Notes: generated by a model from the letters alone, not told the origin. Shown: positions 55,301 through 63,473, counted from the first letter of the stretch. The stretch: DNA of 64,000 bases from Phoebastria nigripes (GCA_035582835.1 JAYKAV010003365.1:541623-605622), one strand, 5' to 3'. A program made the numbers and translations.

Positions 55301-58300
55301 GCACAATTGGAAAGATGCATTCATAACTCTTAAGAGGCCTGGTTTAGTGGTTAAATCACACAAATGAGGCTTGAAAGTCAGAAGAAATTAATTCCCTCTT
55401 TCAATTCTGTTGCAGACTTGGTTGTGAAATGGAAGTATTCCAGTTNTCTGAACAAATAGATCTAAATTTCAAGCTGTTTAACACCCATAGTTTCTGTTTC
55501 ATATAACTGGCAAAAGTGTGTTCAGCGTCTCTGCAAAGATTAAACATTAGGTATCCAGGAATCAAGACATTGCCATGACAGATCACTTTTAAAAGGTGGA
55601 TCACAATCTCTGTATACCTGTCTTGCCTCATTTGTTAGTTATGGTTAGAGGCATCAGTTGTAATTTGTTTAAGAACTCTTATATTGCATGGTTTAGTGTT
55701 TTAGCTCACTGCTTTGCCTTTATCAAGTTAGGATTTCAGTCTTCTATACCATCCCTCATATCCTTGATATTTACACTGAAGTGGACTTCTCTGTTTAGTC
55801 CCTTCTTTTTCATTTCTCCCCTAAATCTTCTATTTTGTCTGCAATTTTGCCATGTTGATCTTTATATATCTGTGTGCCTTTGTTTGAGTAAATGAAGGTT
55901 TAATTCATTAACATCTGTATATTGAGATCTTATGCCGAAGAGGAAAAACACCTAGTAGTATGCATTATATTTCTATTCACGTAAAGAGAACATACTCCAC
56001 TTGAAAAAGAACAGATACCTAACATGCAACCTGAACACTCCACAACAGCTTCAGTAACTGAACCTGAACCAGGTCAGAACATGAAGTTGCTTCTTTGCAG
56101 TGTATGCCAGTTTTCCTACTCTTTATTTCTTCCTATACTGGCATGTTCCTTATGAGGCAATGACCATATGGATAGCCTGTCAAAAACTGTTCATCATTAA
56201 ATCATAATTTTTAAATTAATGTATATTCCTTATATGTCTTTGCAGAAAGAGTCATTATATTTATTTGTGTGCTGATTTAAATAACCTTATGCAAATTTAG
56301 TTAAGTGATTTGACCTTGTTTATTTTCCTGGAGAAGCATCAGTATATACTATATCAATGTAATGAATTTGGCATTTTCAAAGTGTCTTTGTAAACTAGTA
56401 ATATAATAATTCATAATTACAGGGTGGGGGGAGGAAGCAGCATTAAAAAAAATATGCCACCATATGTGAGGAAAATAAAAATAATCCTAAAGCATAATGA
56501 TAATTTTTAAATGCAAAGCATTTTAGAGGAGCATTGCCTTCTATATACTATTTGATTTTCAGAAATCATACTACCTGAGTTTGCAGAGGATGATTTTCCA
56601 GATATACCAGAAATGGAAATAATTAAAAGGAAGATTGACCTTTTCATGCATGACTGGCAAACATTGGAGTCAGAAATCAAGCAGTCATCTCTAGTTCAGG
56701 TTGTTGTTCTAGAGATTGCTGAGCAAACTCCAGAAAGTCTGCTTAATCAAACTGTGCTGGTTATGGAAAGTAAGTAATACTGTTTATGTGATTTACACTT
56801 AACCTACCAAGAGGGATTTTGGAGAGCTTGTATGATGAATATATTGGGGGGGTAGGTTATACTCAGTTCTGTATTACTCACATGAAGCGGGAACAGGACA
56901 TGCTGTGTTCTGTGGGTGAGCTGAAAAGCACACTAGGAGCCTTTAAGACATAGGAAGAGTGGGGAATATATATATTTGAAAAATACATATATGGCTATAC
57001 AAATATGTACATAATAGCTCCCTAAACATCCTGACAGTGCAGTTCCCCAGTTACTTGCTCTATCTGTTCATGTCAGGATACTGGTTTGAGAAATGGACAG
57101 ATAACAAAGGTTCACTAATATACAATATTCATTGAAGTCAATGAGACTTTCAGGGTGTGTAATAATCTAATCTACCCACCTGCACAGATTGTGTTTCAAG
57201 ATTGGATTTTTACAGTATTGGTATTTTTTGGGGAAATTACCTTTCTTCACTTCTGTGCTCAAATCTCTAACAATTTTGAGTACTGGATAAATAATATTTA
57301 TACTACATTTTTCCTATCATTACTACAATGCAAGGGTTTTATTAACCAAAACATCTATTGTGCTAGCTTTATAATCAAATAAAATTTGACTGATGATTTT
57401 CCCCAATGAATAGGAGAAAAACTGTTGCAAACAGTAATAACACTATCTGCATGTGTTTGTATAATACTTTTGTACTACAAGTTCCCATTGAAAATACCAA
57501 TTTACTTCAACCAAAAAACATCCAGTAGAATTTCCATTTTTGGAGGAAGCAATATATTAATTCCTACATCCGGGGAGAACATTTTGTTCTATGAGTAGGA
57601 GAAATGCAATATACAGTTGGCATGATTTGCTTTCACATATGTGCTTACTTCTGTGGACAAAGAGAATATATTCTGCCATAGCCAAATGAAAAATATTGAA
57701 ATAGAAAAAAAAAATTAACCTTTTCAGAACGTTTTAAATATCATGGTTGGGAATTATCTGCTGAAGACTTAGATGAGGAAGCAGAAGATCTGGCTGCTGA
57801 AGGGGAAGATGAAGAAGAAGAAGTTGAAGAAGAGGAAAATGAAGATGAAGAAGTAAGCATGTTGGCTTTGTCTATTTATACTTTTATTTTAACTCATTTA
57901 TTTTCAGTTTGAACATAACCCCAGAGAAGTCAGAGTTTGCACCTGATTTTGTATGATCCAGTTTCAGCCTTCTTACAGAATAAATATCAGCATATGCTTC
58001 AAGAACACTTTGATTGTATTCCTGTGTTCTGGCTGATAGTAGTTTTACTCCAGCGAGAAGCATAAATACCCCATGCTAATAGAGAGAATGAATGTACCTA
58101 GTTTTGCCAGATGGCAAAGACGGGTTTTATTAAAGAAAAAAATGTGAACTTTGATTTCTGTCAACTAACAATGATTCTGTGAGCCATCATGTAAACATCA
58201 GAAAATGCAGAGTCCTAATGTGTGATCCTCTGTTTCATCTCGGCTATTGATAATTTTCAAACAGCCGCTTTAATGAAATTAAAGGTCTAGCTTCACCTTT

Positions 58301-61300
58301 CTTTTATTTTCATCCTATATTGGAAGATGCCCATCCCCAAATTTAACAGTACAAGATATCCATATACTGTACTGGAGCAGTATTAAATAGATTTTTTAGA
58401 AATTAATTTTATTGGATAAGTAATCTGACTTCATAATACCAGTTCTCATTGCCTTTTCTGAAGAGGTCTACTTCTACACATTTAGAAGCAACAGAAAGTG
58501 AGTTTCAAGAATACAGCAGGAAAAGATTTTCTCATAGATACTTCTAGTTTAATTTGGTCTTCAACAGCTAACTATGATATTATCATTTCAAATTTAAAAT
58601 GGTCATTCTTTTCTCAATAATTGTCTCACTAGACGGACAGTTTGTGTGTATTTTCATAGACCTATATTCAGCTTACAAACTATCTTGAGAATACCATTCT
58701 TATTCAATGCTCACTTGATGAATTTGACATTACTTAATCTGATCTACTTGATCTACTTAATCTAAGTGAACTACTGAATTCAAATAGTTTTTGAAAACTT
58801 TCTTATTATTTTCAGGATGAAGAAAAAACTAAGGAAAAGAAAAGGCACATGGGAGACACAAAACACTTCTGTCCAGTCAGTCTAAAAGAGAACTTTGTCC
58901 TTTACCCAGGACTCTATGAACATGCAGCTAAATACCAAGAAAAGATTTATTACTTTTCAACTTCTGAGTACAGAGATAAATTTTTGAAGAACCCTGAGGA
59001 GTATGTGGCTCACAACGAACCAATACAAGTGAGAATCTTCAAAATTGTTTAAAGCAGATAATAACAGATTAAAATCATTATTTTCCATTCCCATTTATAA
59101 TTGTTTATTATTGCTGATTTTTTTCTAGGTAACAATAAATATATCAGGCAAGTCCTTGAAAGAAATAAAACACATTGCTACCCTAGTGACTTTTTAGTGT
59201 ACATTTAAATTAATACATTGAATTAATGATTCAAATAAAGCAGAAAAGAGAGAAAGATTATAAGGGCTTATAATAATCATAAGTGTGATTAACAAATCAC
59301 AAATATTGGGGTTTTTTTTACTATCTTTAAGTCTTTTTTTGTAAGTGGAAGAAGGGTAAAAGAAGGGAAGATTTACCAGAATTGTCTAATGAGGTTTCAT
59401 TTTTACCTGCTGGCATCAACTGCCATAGTGTATTTGTTCAGTATTTCCAGAGAGCAGGGAGTCTGTTTGGAACATCAGTAGAAGGCCTGGAAAAATTAAA
59501 ATGCAAAATGATGTGACTGTTTTTGATGCAATTTTTATAATGATATTTTGGAAGTGAAAAACAGTAGGGGGTGCACTGTAGACTTCAAATTGTTATAAAA
59601 TATTCCAATTCTTTCCTATAGGCCCCTCCTTTACGGGTGTGCTTACTTGGGACTCATGGAGCAGGTAAAACTACTTGTGCACGACAGATAGCAGACAAAT
59701 TAGGCATTTTCCATATTCAGTTTGAAGAATATCTACAGGAATTGATCTTACCCAAAACTAAAGAGAAAGTTGGGCCCGATTTTGATGAAGAACCTAAAGA
59801 AGATGACGATAAAATGCCAATTCTATCACAGGAACTGGACAACTTCTCTCAGATCATGACTAAAACTGAGATTAAAAAAAGCAAACAGGTAATAATCTGA
59901 TCTTTTTTATGTCCATACACAAAATAACCATTTTCAGACCAGAATAGCAATTTCCTATAAAATTTTAGCTTGATAAAAATCACTTATGTTAAATTATTTA
60001 CTTGATGAAATGTGGAAACAATAGTTCTTGCCAGTGTTTTCTTATGAATGCCACAAACATTCTTCAAAACCTTTCCAAGAATTATGTATAGGTTTTTTCT
60101 AAACAGGAGACATAAATGCTAAATGGGGCAAAGGAAGACAAACTGAGGGAAAAAAAATGAAGGTCAGAATAATAATGGGAAGGTATGGTTTCCTTCAAGT
60201 GTTTACAATATGTAGGTTAAGTCTGGTGCATGTGTTCCAGTTGCACAGGAGTTTAGAAATGTTCACCAGCAGTGCTCTCTGCACTCTCTTGGGGCAAAAG
60301 AATAGAATGCCTGTACCAGCCCTTCAGTGTGATCATACCTTGCCAAAAAATCAGAAATATTTCAGTGTTCGTAACAGGGTAAGCTAGTATTTATTTAATA
60401 CAGTAGGTTTTGTAATCTGGATTGTAGTGTTGTCTTTGCCTATTGGCATCAGAGTTTCAAACCAGAAAAACCTCTTAGGTAGCACAAAATATGCCTTGTA
60501 GTTAAAAAACTGTTTAAAATAGCTGGATATTCATGATACTGGTAAAATAATTAATGAATGATAGTTTTTGAAGCAAATTAGTTCTTTTTCTTAATCAGAT
60601 TGAATACTGGTTGAAAATTGTGATAAATATACATTCTAAAACCCATCTCTTATGGGATGTAATTTCCCTGAACAATAAACATTTACATAAATGTTTATCA
60701 GGAGAGAGTGATTTCTTTTATTAGACAGTGTTATATTGGGAAAAACAGACAAGGTTTCAATGCAAATGAATTCTTCTTTAGACAGCAATGGATATGATAA
60801 AAGCCTTTATTCTGTGGAGAAGTCTCAACACACAGGTGCACAGTATATAAATCTGTCAAAAAATGCATAGTACAAAGACATTGAAGATCTACCTCCTAGG
60901 CAATACAAATAAGAGTTTATCCAACTCTCAAAGCTTCAGGAAGAAATAAGTTTCTGCATCACATTCTAAGAGCCATTTTTTTTTGTGCTCCTGATACCTG
61001 CTATGTTCCTTCAAGTTAATAGTCACCAGAGACCTCCAAAGACTTCCTACTACAGGATTGAAGGAAGCATGCAGGAAGGGAAGCAGGCTACAGAGCAGGC
61101 ATACAGAAACAACATCCAGGCACAGCATTAGGAAGATGAGCACTCAATGGAAGTTGAAACTAGTGAGGGATCTGTGGGTAGCAAGAAGAATTTCTACAGG
61201 AACAAGAGTAGCAAAAGGAAGACCTGGAAAATATGAGTCTGCCACTGAGTGGGGCAGGTGGCCTTTTGATGACAGACACTGAAAAGGCTGAGATGCTCAA

Positions 61301-63473
61301 TGCCTTCTTTACCTTGCTCTTTACAAGTACAGTCTAGTCTGTGGCCTTCTAGGTCTCTGTGACTAATACGAAAGCATGGGTAAAGAGTGGTCCTACTCAC
61401 AGCAGAATAGGATCAAATTTGGGATCATTTATGTAATCTGGACATATACAAGTCCATGGGGTGCATTCACAGGTGCTGAGGAAACTGCCAAAGGTGCATT
61501 CAAGGCCACTCTATTGTCTTGAAAAGCAGGGGAGGTCCCTGATAACTGGAAGGTAGTGTTCCTGACGAAATAATACAAGAGCAGGTAATATTGGAAGCAA
61601 ATGCTTCAACACAGATGGAGTACAGATCAAAATCATGGATGTCAGAACAAAAATTCAGGTTTTTATCAGTGAAATCTAAGAGGAGGTTCTTTTGGCAAGA
61701 CAGTTTACAACTTGGTCATCACAGCCAAAAATATGGCAAGTGTTCCTGGCACTGATGGTTATGGCTGGCTCTCTCAGNTTTATTTTTTTGGCATCAATAC
61801 ATGGTTTACACTAAGACACTTCTGTTAGTATTTTTTCCTCATCATCTTTTTATCTGCTGGTAAACAATCTTCTTCTACATTAGTATTTTTTTCTCGCACT
61901 TCTTGTAAAGCGCTTTATCTGATGGCATGACCAAAGCACAGCTGATGCAATTGCAGTTCAGTTTAGAAACCCATTCATTGGTCCACGCACAAAACTCTAG
62001 AGGATAATTTCCAAGGTTGAGGACTCCCNAAGCGTTTCTCCGAGTATGACCATCACCAGACTGTCCAACTATCCTGTTTTTCACGGACCCACTACCTCTC
62101 CAAAATAATTTAATTTAATTTCATTTGTATCATTCTCTTTCACTTTGGCACAAGACACTAAAAGCACATCTATCAAAGCTTAAGGTAAAGGTCAGCAATA
62201 ATATTCAAAGCAAAAATACTAAAGGCAAACAAAACATACCATGCAGTCTGGAAAGTTTAGCAAAAAGATATCATCCTGATTGTTTTAGTATGTGTCAGCC
62301 AAAGCCTTCACAGCACTGACAGGTCCAGGGAGCAACCTTGTCCTTCGAACCACTGCTATGCGGGGTGTTCTCTTTCTGTACCTGGAATGTACATCTCGTG
62401 TTTCTTTTCTTTTATCAGATACAAATGACATTTCAACAGTTCATCTGCAGTGGTGATGTCAGTGATACATTTTTATATGGGTTTTACTGTTTTCTCCCAC
62501 TTCACACATTTCTTTCAAGATCCCTCTGTGTTACAGATCTGGCTACCAGTTTGCCTTCTTAGGTATCCGTTATGCCATACTAACATCTTTTAATATACAC
62601 GCTGTGTCAGGCACTAGAGAAAATAATTACTCACACACACTACATTAGGCCTGTGGCTTCCAGCATATTCTCAAGTTCTTTTAGCTACATTATCAAAACA
62701 GGTGTCAGGCATAGGAATTCTTTCTGTTTTTTCACAAGAACTTAACAGCTAGATTTGGTATTTGAATGCTCTGCATTTGACTAGTCAGTAATACTACTAC
62801 TGCTCTGTAAAACAATGCTATCTTTCTGATTTCTGGTCATGTGCCTACACCCGGTAATCTTACATATCTTTCTTTGACATCTTTCTTTTGATTGCATCAA
62901 AAGATAAAAGTTGCTTTTAAAAAGTAAAGAAACATTCTGATGTAGAGCAGATAGTCTTCCAGCGTGAGAACATGTATAACTAAGTGGAAAACTTCTTGTA
63001 GGCAATTAGGAGAAACTGTGACCATTTCAGTTTCTATTTCTCCGAATTGAGCATATGTATAATTAAATACTTAACAATTGTGCTTGGTTTAGGTTTCATT
63101 AAAACTCATACAGCAGCAATTGCCCCAACTCTAGGGAATTGCCCAACCCCAAGCACATGGAAAATATCCCAAATTGTATATTGTAGTACAGTGAAATGTG
63201 GCAAATAAGTTTTCTTTGTTTCTGCTGGTTTAAATCAAATGAAGGGAGTACCTTACTTAGTAAAAAATAAATAAATGTGTCAGGTAGATCTTTCTTTCTT
63301 TCTGTTTTTGTTTTTTTTTTTTTTCTTTTTTTTGTGGATTTTCTTTATATAAAGGAAGTGGAGTTAACCGATGAGGAAGAAGCAATCAAAGCAAATCTAA
63401 TGAATAATGAGGCACTGCCTCCAGAAGTCCTCGATAACATTGTTCTTGACTGGTGGAGGAAAGAGCCATTCCG
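13239..63473 (+). CDS. AK9: AK9, adenylate kinase 9 (N-terminal half; 24 coding exons, 3' incomplete)
   Basis: AK9 is a very large nucleoside mono-/diphosphate kinase with several adenylate-kinase units in one chain. Twenty-four exons, from the ATG at 13253 to 63473, splice into 1028 codons plus 2 nt with no stop, and all junctions agree in phase. Domains in order: AK unit 1 (P-loop 37-45, NMP-binding segment about 79-110, GYILSGFP motif 111-118, LID-like segment about 149-180); an acidic tract ending at 206; a CPV module (334-375); AK unit 2 (P-loop 393-401 with Arg399, GWVVDNYP motif 563-570); an acidic, low-complexity linker (about 620-830); a second CPV module (848-895); and AK unit 3 (P-loop 910-918), cut by the window edge. 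The family is about 1900 residues, so later exons must lie beyond 64000. The N-terminal FADIFDEDE segment and the domain order identify AK9 rather than AK5, AK7 or AK8. The start ATG has a weak upstream context but G at +4. Confidence 0.95.
13370..15820 (+). other. AK9: AK9 intron 2
   Basis: About 2.45 kb of AT-rich DNA without recognisable repeats or genes. Open frames near 13823 and 14092-14377 have no family resemblance and contain ambiguous bases. Confidence 0.7.
15821..15884 (+). CDS. AK9: AK9 coding exon 2 (P-loop 1 completed)
   Basis: After the TCATTTTAAG acceptor it reads [20 protein letters not shown] (residues 40-59). Joined to exon 1 this gives GKPGSGKKT, a good Walker A with catalytic Lys43. 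The donor is GTAAAC in phase 1. Confidence 0.92.
17205..17430 (-). repeat. Old CR1 LINE 3' fragment
   Basis: The plus strand reads like the complement of an ancient CR1 tail. It has a GGAAGGGACCTTAGGAATG segment, then a TTAAAAATCTCTAGGCAG segment, then CATTAGAAAGTTTTTCTTAATG. Many substitutions and gaps mark it as much older than the copy 200 bases further on. Confidence 0.65.
17600..18045 (-). repeat. CR1 LINE 3' end
   Basis: This is the reverse complement of the avian CR1 3' end. It has GTCATTGAATCCAACCTTCC, GAGACTCCACCACCTCTCTG, TTCATGATGAAAAATTGCTTCC, TTCTCCAGGCTGAACAAGTCC and GTGCCCTCCACTGGGCTC in order. It is 5'-truncated, like most CR1 copies. Confidence 0.85.
18652..18698. repeat. 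Small inverted repeat
   Basis: AAGGGCTTT at 18652-18660 is followed by AAAGCCCTT at 18674-18682 and a second copy within 18687-18698. It can form alternative short hairpins with loops of about 13 or 27 bases. No function is implied. Confidence 0.6.
19108..19160 (+). CDS. AK9: AK9 coding exon 3
   Basis: The acceptor is TTTCTCAG and the donor GTAAAG. It completes the phase-1 codon and encodes residues 61-78 ([18 protein letters not shown]), part of the first AK unit between the P-loop and the NMP-binding segment. It ends in phase 0. Confidence 0.88.
19245..19341 (+). CDS. AK9: AK9 coding exon 4 (NMP-binding segment of AK unit 1)
   Basis: It is separated from exon 3 by an 84-base intron. It encodes [20 protein letters not shown] and then [12 protein letters not shown] (residues 79-110). 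The [10 protein letters not shown] stretch matches the GxxVPDELV pattern of the NMP-binding region in adenylate kinases. The donor is GTAAGT in phase 1. Confidence 0.92.
19342..22016 (+). other. AK9: AK9 intron 5
   Basis: About 2.7 kb of AT-rich sequence including short CAA-rich and T-rich runs (19688-19705, 20961-20973). No repeats of known family or genes seen. Confidence 0.7.
22017..22129 (+). CDS. AK9: AK9 coding exon 5 (GYILSGFP motif)
   Basis: Residues 111-148, starting [20 protein letters not shown] and ending KPDFLINIK. This is the strand corresponding to the GFILDGFPR signature of adenylate kinases, but Ser115 stands for the Asp and Ser119 for the Arg. It ends in phase 0 at GTAATG. 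Confidence 0.92.
23955..24034. repeat. Tandem duplication, 2 x 40 bp
   Basis: The 40-base unit starting ATGAGT and ending ATCTCAAA is present twice, at 23955-23994 and 23995-24034, with three substitutions between the copies. It looks like a recent local duplication. Confidence 0.9.
24669..24735. repeat. Degenerate short tandem repeat
   Basis: Three copies of an AATGTTTTAGTTAGG unit, with a diverged ATGTTTCGTTAGG copy between the second and third. The unit is about 20 bases with variable spacers. Confidence 0.75.
25368..25541 (+). CDS. AK9: AK9 coding exon 6 (LID-like segment and acidic tract)
   Basis: Residues 149-206. [20 protein letters not shown] and then [13 protein letters not shown] correspond to the LID region of AK unit 1. 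The last 20 or so residues are nearly all Glu and Asp, ending EEQEEEE. Such acidic insertions occur in AK9 of other vertebrates. It is in phase 0 at both ends, with a GTAAAT donor. Confidence 0.93.
26248..26373 (+). CDS. AK9: AK9 coding exon 7
   Basis: Residues 207-248, containing [20 protein letters not shown]. The LVQRPED segment is the conserved C-terminal part of AK unit 1. The acceptor is TTCTGCAG and the donor GTAAGA, in phase 0. Confidence 0.92.
26374..28541 (+). other. AK9: AK9 intron 8
   Basis: About 2.2 kb. It holds T-rich and pyrimidine-rich runs (26907-26930, 26966-27003) and an ancient CR1 fragment at 27405-28000. No genes seen. Confidence 0.7.
27405..28000 (+). repeat. Ancient CR1 LINE fragment (amniote-type)
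   Basis: The order of segments matches the 3' half of the old CR1 type common in turtles and crocodilians. It has a GTAGAGGTTGAGATGATGAAATTG start, AGGATGAAATTGAGTAG, GTACTGCAGACAATCTG, GAACTGGAATAGATTACC, and GGGTTAGACCAACATCTGTCAGG at the end. It is heavily substituted, with a large internal deletion around 27775-27835. It is clearly older than the other CR1 copies in the window. Confidence 0.75.
28542..28616 (+). CDS. AK9: AK9 coding exon 8
   Basis: Residues 249-273, [20 protein letters not shown] and then DDLFV. The YLIEL segment is the end of the conserved AK unit 1 core. The donor is GTAAGT; the GTAGTAAGTAAG context offers a shifted alternative, but the phase-0 choice joins exon 9 correctly. 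Confidence 0.9.
28617..30072 (+). other. AK9: AK9 intron 9
   Basis: About 1.5 kb of AT-rich DNA. I see no repeats or genes. Confidence 0.7.
30073..30171 (+). CDS. AK9: AK9 coding exon 9
   Basis: Residues 274-306, including [20 protein letters not shown] and an acidic helix ([12 protein letters not shown]). It links AK unit 1 to the first CPV module. It is in phase 0 at both ends, with a GTAAGT donor. Confidence 0.88.
30172..32096 (+). other. AK9: AK9 intron 10
   Basis: About 1.9 kb, nearly half of it an ancient CR1 copy on the minus strand (30985-31830). No genes seen. Confidence 0.7.
30985..31830 (-). repeat. Ancient CR1 LINE fragment (amniote-type)
   Basis: On the plus strand the segments TTCTGAAACTTTTCCAATTC, TTTTTGAGATTAGGG, ACCAGATGTTTTCATGG, CTCCAAGATCTATTCCTGAG, CCTTCTGCAGTTCTTCACAG and GAATAATTTGGAGTCACCAT occur in the order expected for the complement of CR1 reverse-transcriptase-region sequence known from turtles and crocodilians. 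It is heavily eroded and non-coding. Confidence 0.75.
32097..32236 (+). CDS. AK9: AK9 coding exon 10 (first CPV module)
   Basis: Residues 307-352. [19 protein letters not shown] and then [19 protein letters not shown] carry the WGxxCPVxLKEG pattern with Cys334. It ends in phase 2 at GTTAGA. A related module precedes the third P-loop (exon 22). An unspliced open frame runs into this exon from 31977, but the TTTTAATAAACAG acceptor and the phase fit place the start here. Confidence 0.93.
32319..32499 (+). CDS. AK9: AK9 coding exon 11 (P-loop 2, Lys to Arg)
   Basis: Residues 353-413. [18 protein letters not shown] finishes the CPV module, NPRPYLLPP is the linker, and [19 protein letters not shown] is the second P-loop. 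The Walker A Lys is Arg399 (codon AGA, 32455-32457). The exon follows an 82-base intron and ends in phase 0 at GTAGGT. Confidence 0.94.
32943..33087 (+). CDS. AK9: AK9 coding exon 12
   Basis: Residues 414-461, starting [20 protein letters not shown], the helix after the second P-loop, and continuing as a charged, probably helical stretch ([11 protein letters not shown]). The donor is GTGAAT in phase 1. Confidence 0.9.
33088..35154 (+). other. AK9: AK9 intron 13
   Basis: About 2.1 kb. Open frames at 33461-33652 and 33829-34020 have no flanking splice sites that fit the AK9 phase and no family resemblance. No repeat recognised. Confidence 0.65.
35155..35274 (+). CDS. AK9: AK9 coding exon 13
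   Basis: Residues 462-501, [20 protein letters not shown] and then [17 protein letters not shown], a polar linker inside AK unit 2. The acceptor is TTTCATAACTACAG. The donor is the weaker AAAA followed by GTAAAA, in phase 1. The phase fits both neighbours, but this part of AK9 is poorly conserved, so the exon is less certain than the core ones. Confidence 0.75.
35275..36975 (+). other. AK9: AK9 intron 14
   Basis: About 1.7 kb containing one possible phase-1/phase-1 cassette exon (36597-36641). Otherwise AT-rich with no repeat recognised. Confidence 0.65.
36597..36641 (+). CDS. AK9: Possible AK9 cassette exon (unproven)
   Basis: A TTTTGATTTAG acceptor ends at 36596. The following 45 bases keep the AK9 frame, encode about 15 polar residues ([15 protein letters not shown]) and end in phase 1 before GTGCCT. 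Adding it neither breaks nor shifts the frame between exons 13 and 14. The donor is weak and the segment is short, so this may be chance. Confidence 0.25.
36976..37109 (+). CDS. AK9: AK9 coding exon 14
   Basis: Residues 502-546. [20 protein letters not shown] is the strongly conserved AK9 segment, followed by [16 protein letters not shown]. This corresponds to the NMP-side helices of AK unit 2. The acceptor is TATTGTTAG and the donor GTAAAA, in phase 0. Confidence 0.92.
37800..37956 (+). CDS. AK9: AK9 coding exon 15 (GWVVDNYP motif of AK unit 2)
   Basis: Residues 547-598. [20 protein letters not shown] and then [11 protein letters not shown] correspond to the adenylate-kinase GWVLDGFPRT signature. 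Asp567 is kept, but Gly, Phe and Arg become Asn, Tyr and Leu. [14 protein letters not shown] then matches the GxxPDxVIxL strand. The donor is GTTAGT in phase 1. Confidence 0.94.
37957..41954 (+). other. AK9: AK9 intron 16
   Basis: About 4 kb, AT-rich, with a T run at 41269-41283. I recognise no repeat family and no exon; the open frame at 40864-41055 has no support. Confidence 0.7.
41955..42063 (+). CDS. AK9: AK9 coding exon 16
   Basis: Residues 599-634. [20 protein letters not shown] and then [16 protein letters not shown] form the end of AK unit 2 and the start of a charged, probably coiled helix. The acceptor is TACTGCAG and the donor GTAAGA, in phase 2. Confidence 0.9.
42493..42557 (+). 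CDS. AK9: AK9 coding exon 17
   Basis: Residues 635-656, [20 protein letters not shown], a continuation of the charged helix. The acceptor is TTACTTACAG and the donor GTGAAA, in phase 1. It is short and of low complexity but fits the phase on both sides. Confidence 0.82.
42558..48256 (+). other. AK9: AK9 intron 18
   Basis: About 5.7 kb containing a CR1 3' end (45076-45337). The rest, including a somewhat GC-richer patch at 43080-43560, shows no recognisable gene or repeat. A missed small exon cannot be excluded, because the linker it would encode is poorly conserved. Confidence 0.6.
45076..45337 (+). repeat. CR1 LINE 3' end with (ATTCT)n tail
   Basis: It contains GGTTTAGACTGGACATTAGG, GAGGGTGGTCAAACACTGGA, a CAGTTGGACTAGATGATCGT segment and GGTCCCTTCCAACTG. 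It finishes in the pentanucleotide tail typical of avian CR1 (45311-45336). Only the last 260 bases are present, as usual after 5' truncation. Confidence 0.9.
48257..48358 (+). CDS. AK9: AK9 coding exon 18
   Basis: Residues 657-690. [20 protein letters not shown] and then [14 protein letters not shown], an acidic, Pro-rich linker. The acceptor is GTGCCAACAG. The donor at 48359 (ACAG followed by GTTGGC) is weak, but phase 1 fits both neighbours. It has low sequence complexity and modest support. Confidence 0.72.
51691..52105. repeat. GC-rich insert, unclassified
   Basis: About 415 bases of very GC-rich DNA with sharp edges inside AT-rich intron. It has many short GGCCTGG- and GGGACAGG-like motifs. 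Overlapping open frames occur on both strands, as expected from low AT content rather than coding. I see no LTR ends, poly(A) tail or clear target duplication. It may be an avian GC-rich interspersed repeat or a degenerate minisatellite. Confidence 0.55.
53793..53864 (+). repeat. CR1 LINE 3' tail
   Basis: A very short copy: CGGTTGGACTTGATGATCTT, then CACCTGAAACAATTCTATG, then ATGATTCT repeats. These are the last bases of avian CR1. Confidence 0.85.
55989..56072 (+). CDS. AK9: AK9 coding exon 19
   Basis: Residues 691-718. [20 protein letters not shown] and then ASVTEPEP, a Pro/Glu-rich linker. The frame would contain a stop if spliced at the later AG (56034), whereas the AAAGAG acceptor ending at 55988 gives an open, phase-1 to phase-1 exon. 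The donor is GTCAGA. The acceptor tract is weak, so moderate confidence. Confidence 0.7.
56563..56769 (+). CDS. AK9: AK9 coding exon 20
   Basis: Residues 719-787. [20 protein letters not shown] is a conserved AK9 segment, followed by a long helix with QTLESEIKQ and [14 protein letters not shown]. The acceptor is TTGATTTTCAG and the donor GTAAGT, in phase 1. Confidence 0.93.
57728..57852 (+). CDS. AK9: AK9 coding exon 21 (acidic tract)
   Basis: Residues 788-829. [20 protein letters not shown] is followed by about 25 residues that are mostly Glu and Asp. This is the second acidic tract of the protein. The acceptor is AACCTTTTCAG and the donor GTAAGC, in phase 0. Confidence 0.92.
58816..59028 (+). 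CDS. AK9: AK9 coding exon 22 (second CPV module)
   Basis: Residues 830-900. A basic stretch ([15 protein letters not shown]) is followed by [14 protein letters not shown] with Cys848, [20 protein letters not shown] and YVAHNEP. The module resembles YHS-type small domains and the module in exons 10-11. It is in phase 0 at both ends, with a GTGAGA donor. Confidence 0.94.
59622..59888 (+). CDS. AK9: AK9 coding exon 23 (P-loop 3)
   Basis: Residues 901-989. [20 protein letters not shown] contains an intact Walker A (GTHGAGKTT, Lys916). [20 protein letters not shown] is the following helix and strand, and an acidic insert ([12 protein letters not shown]) comes after. It is in phase 0 at both ends, with a GTAATA donor. 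Confidence 0.95.
59889..63354 (+). other. AK9: AK9 intron 24
   Basis: About 3.5 kb holding an internal CR1 fragment (61010-61615) and a long T-rich tract directly upstream of the next exon (63309-63331). No other gene or repeat recognised. Confidence 0.7.
61010..61615 (+). repeat. CR1 LINE internal fragment (ORF2 region)
   Basis: The order of segments matches the interior of avian CR1 rather than its 3' end. It has AACATCCAGGCACAGCATTA, GGAAGTTGAAACTAGTGAGG, GATGCTCAATGCCTTCTTTA, ACAAGTCCATGGGGTGCATT, AGGTGCTGAGGAAACTGCC and GGTCCCTGATAACTGGAAGG. Stops and indels show it is dead. Both ends are lost. Confidence 0.8.
63355..63473 (+). CDS. AK9: AK9 coding exon 24 (last in window)
   Basis: Residues 990-1028 plus two bases. 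[20 protein letters not shown] and then [19 protein letters not shown] match the NMP-binding part of AK unit 3. The expected GFILDGFPR motif should begin the next exon, outside the window. It ends in phase 2 at GTAACT. Confidence 0.93.

Larger units (their letters stand above)
48359..55988 (+). other. AK9: AK9 intron 19 (longest in the window)
   Basis: About 7.6 kb. It holds a GC-rich insert (51691-52105), a CR1 tail (53793-53864) and otherwise AT-rich DNA. Many short open frames occur, none with splice logic or family resemblance. Confidence 0.65.
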
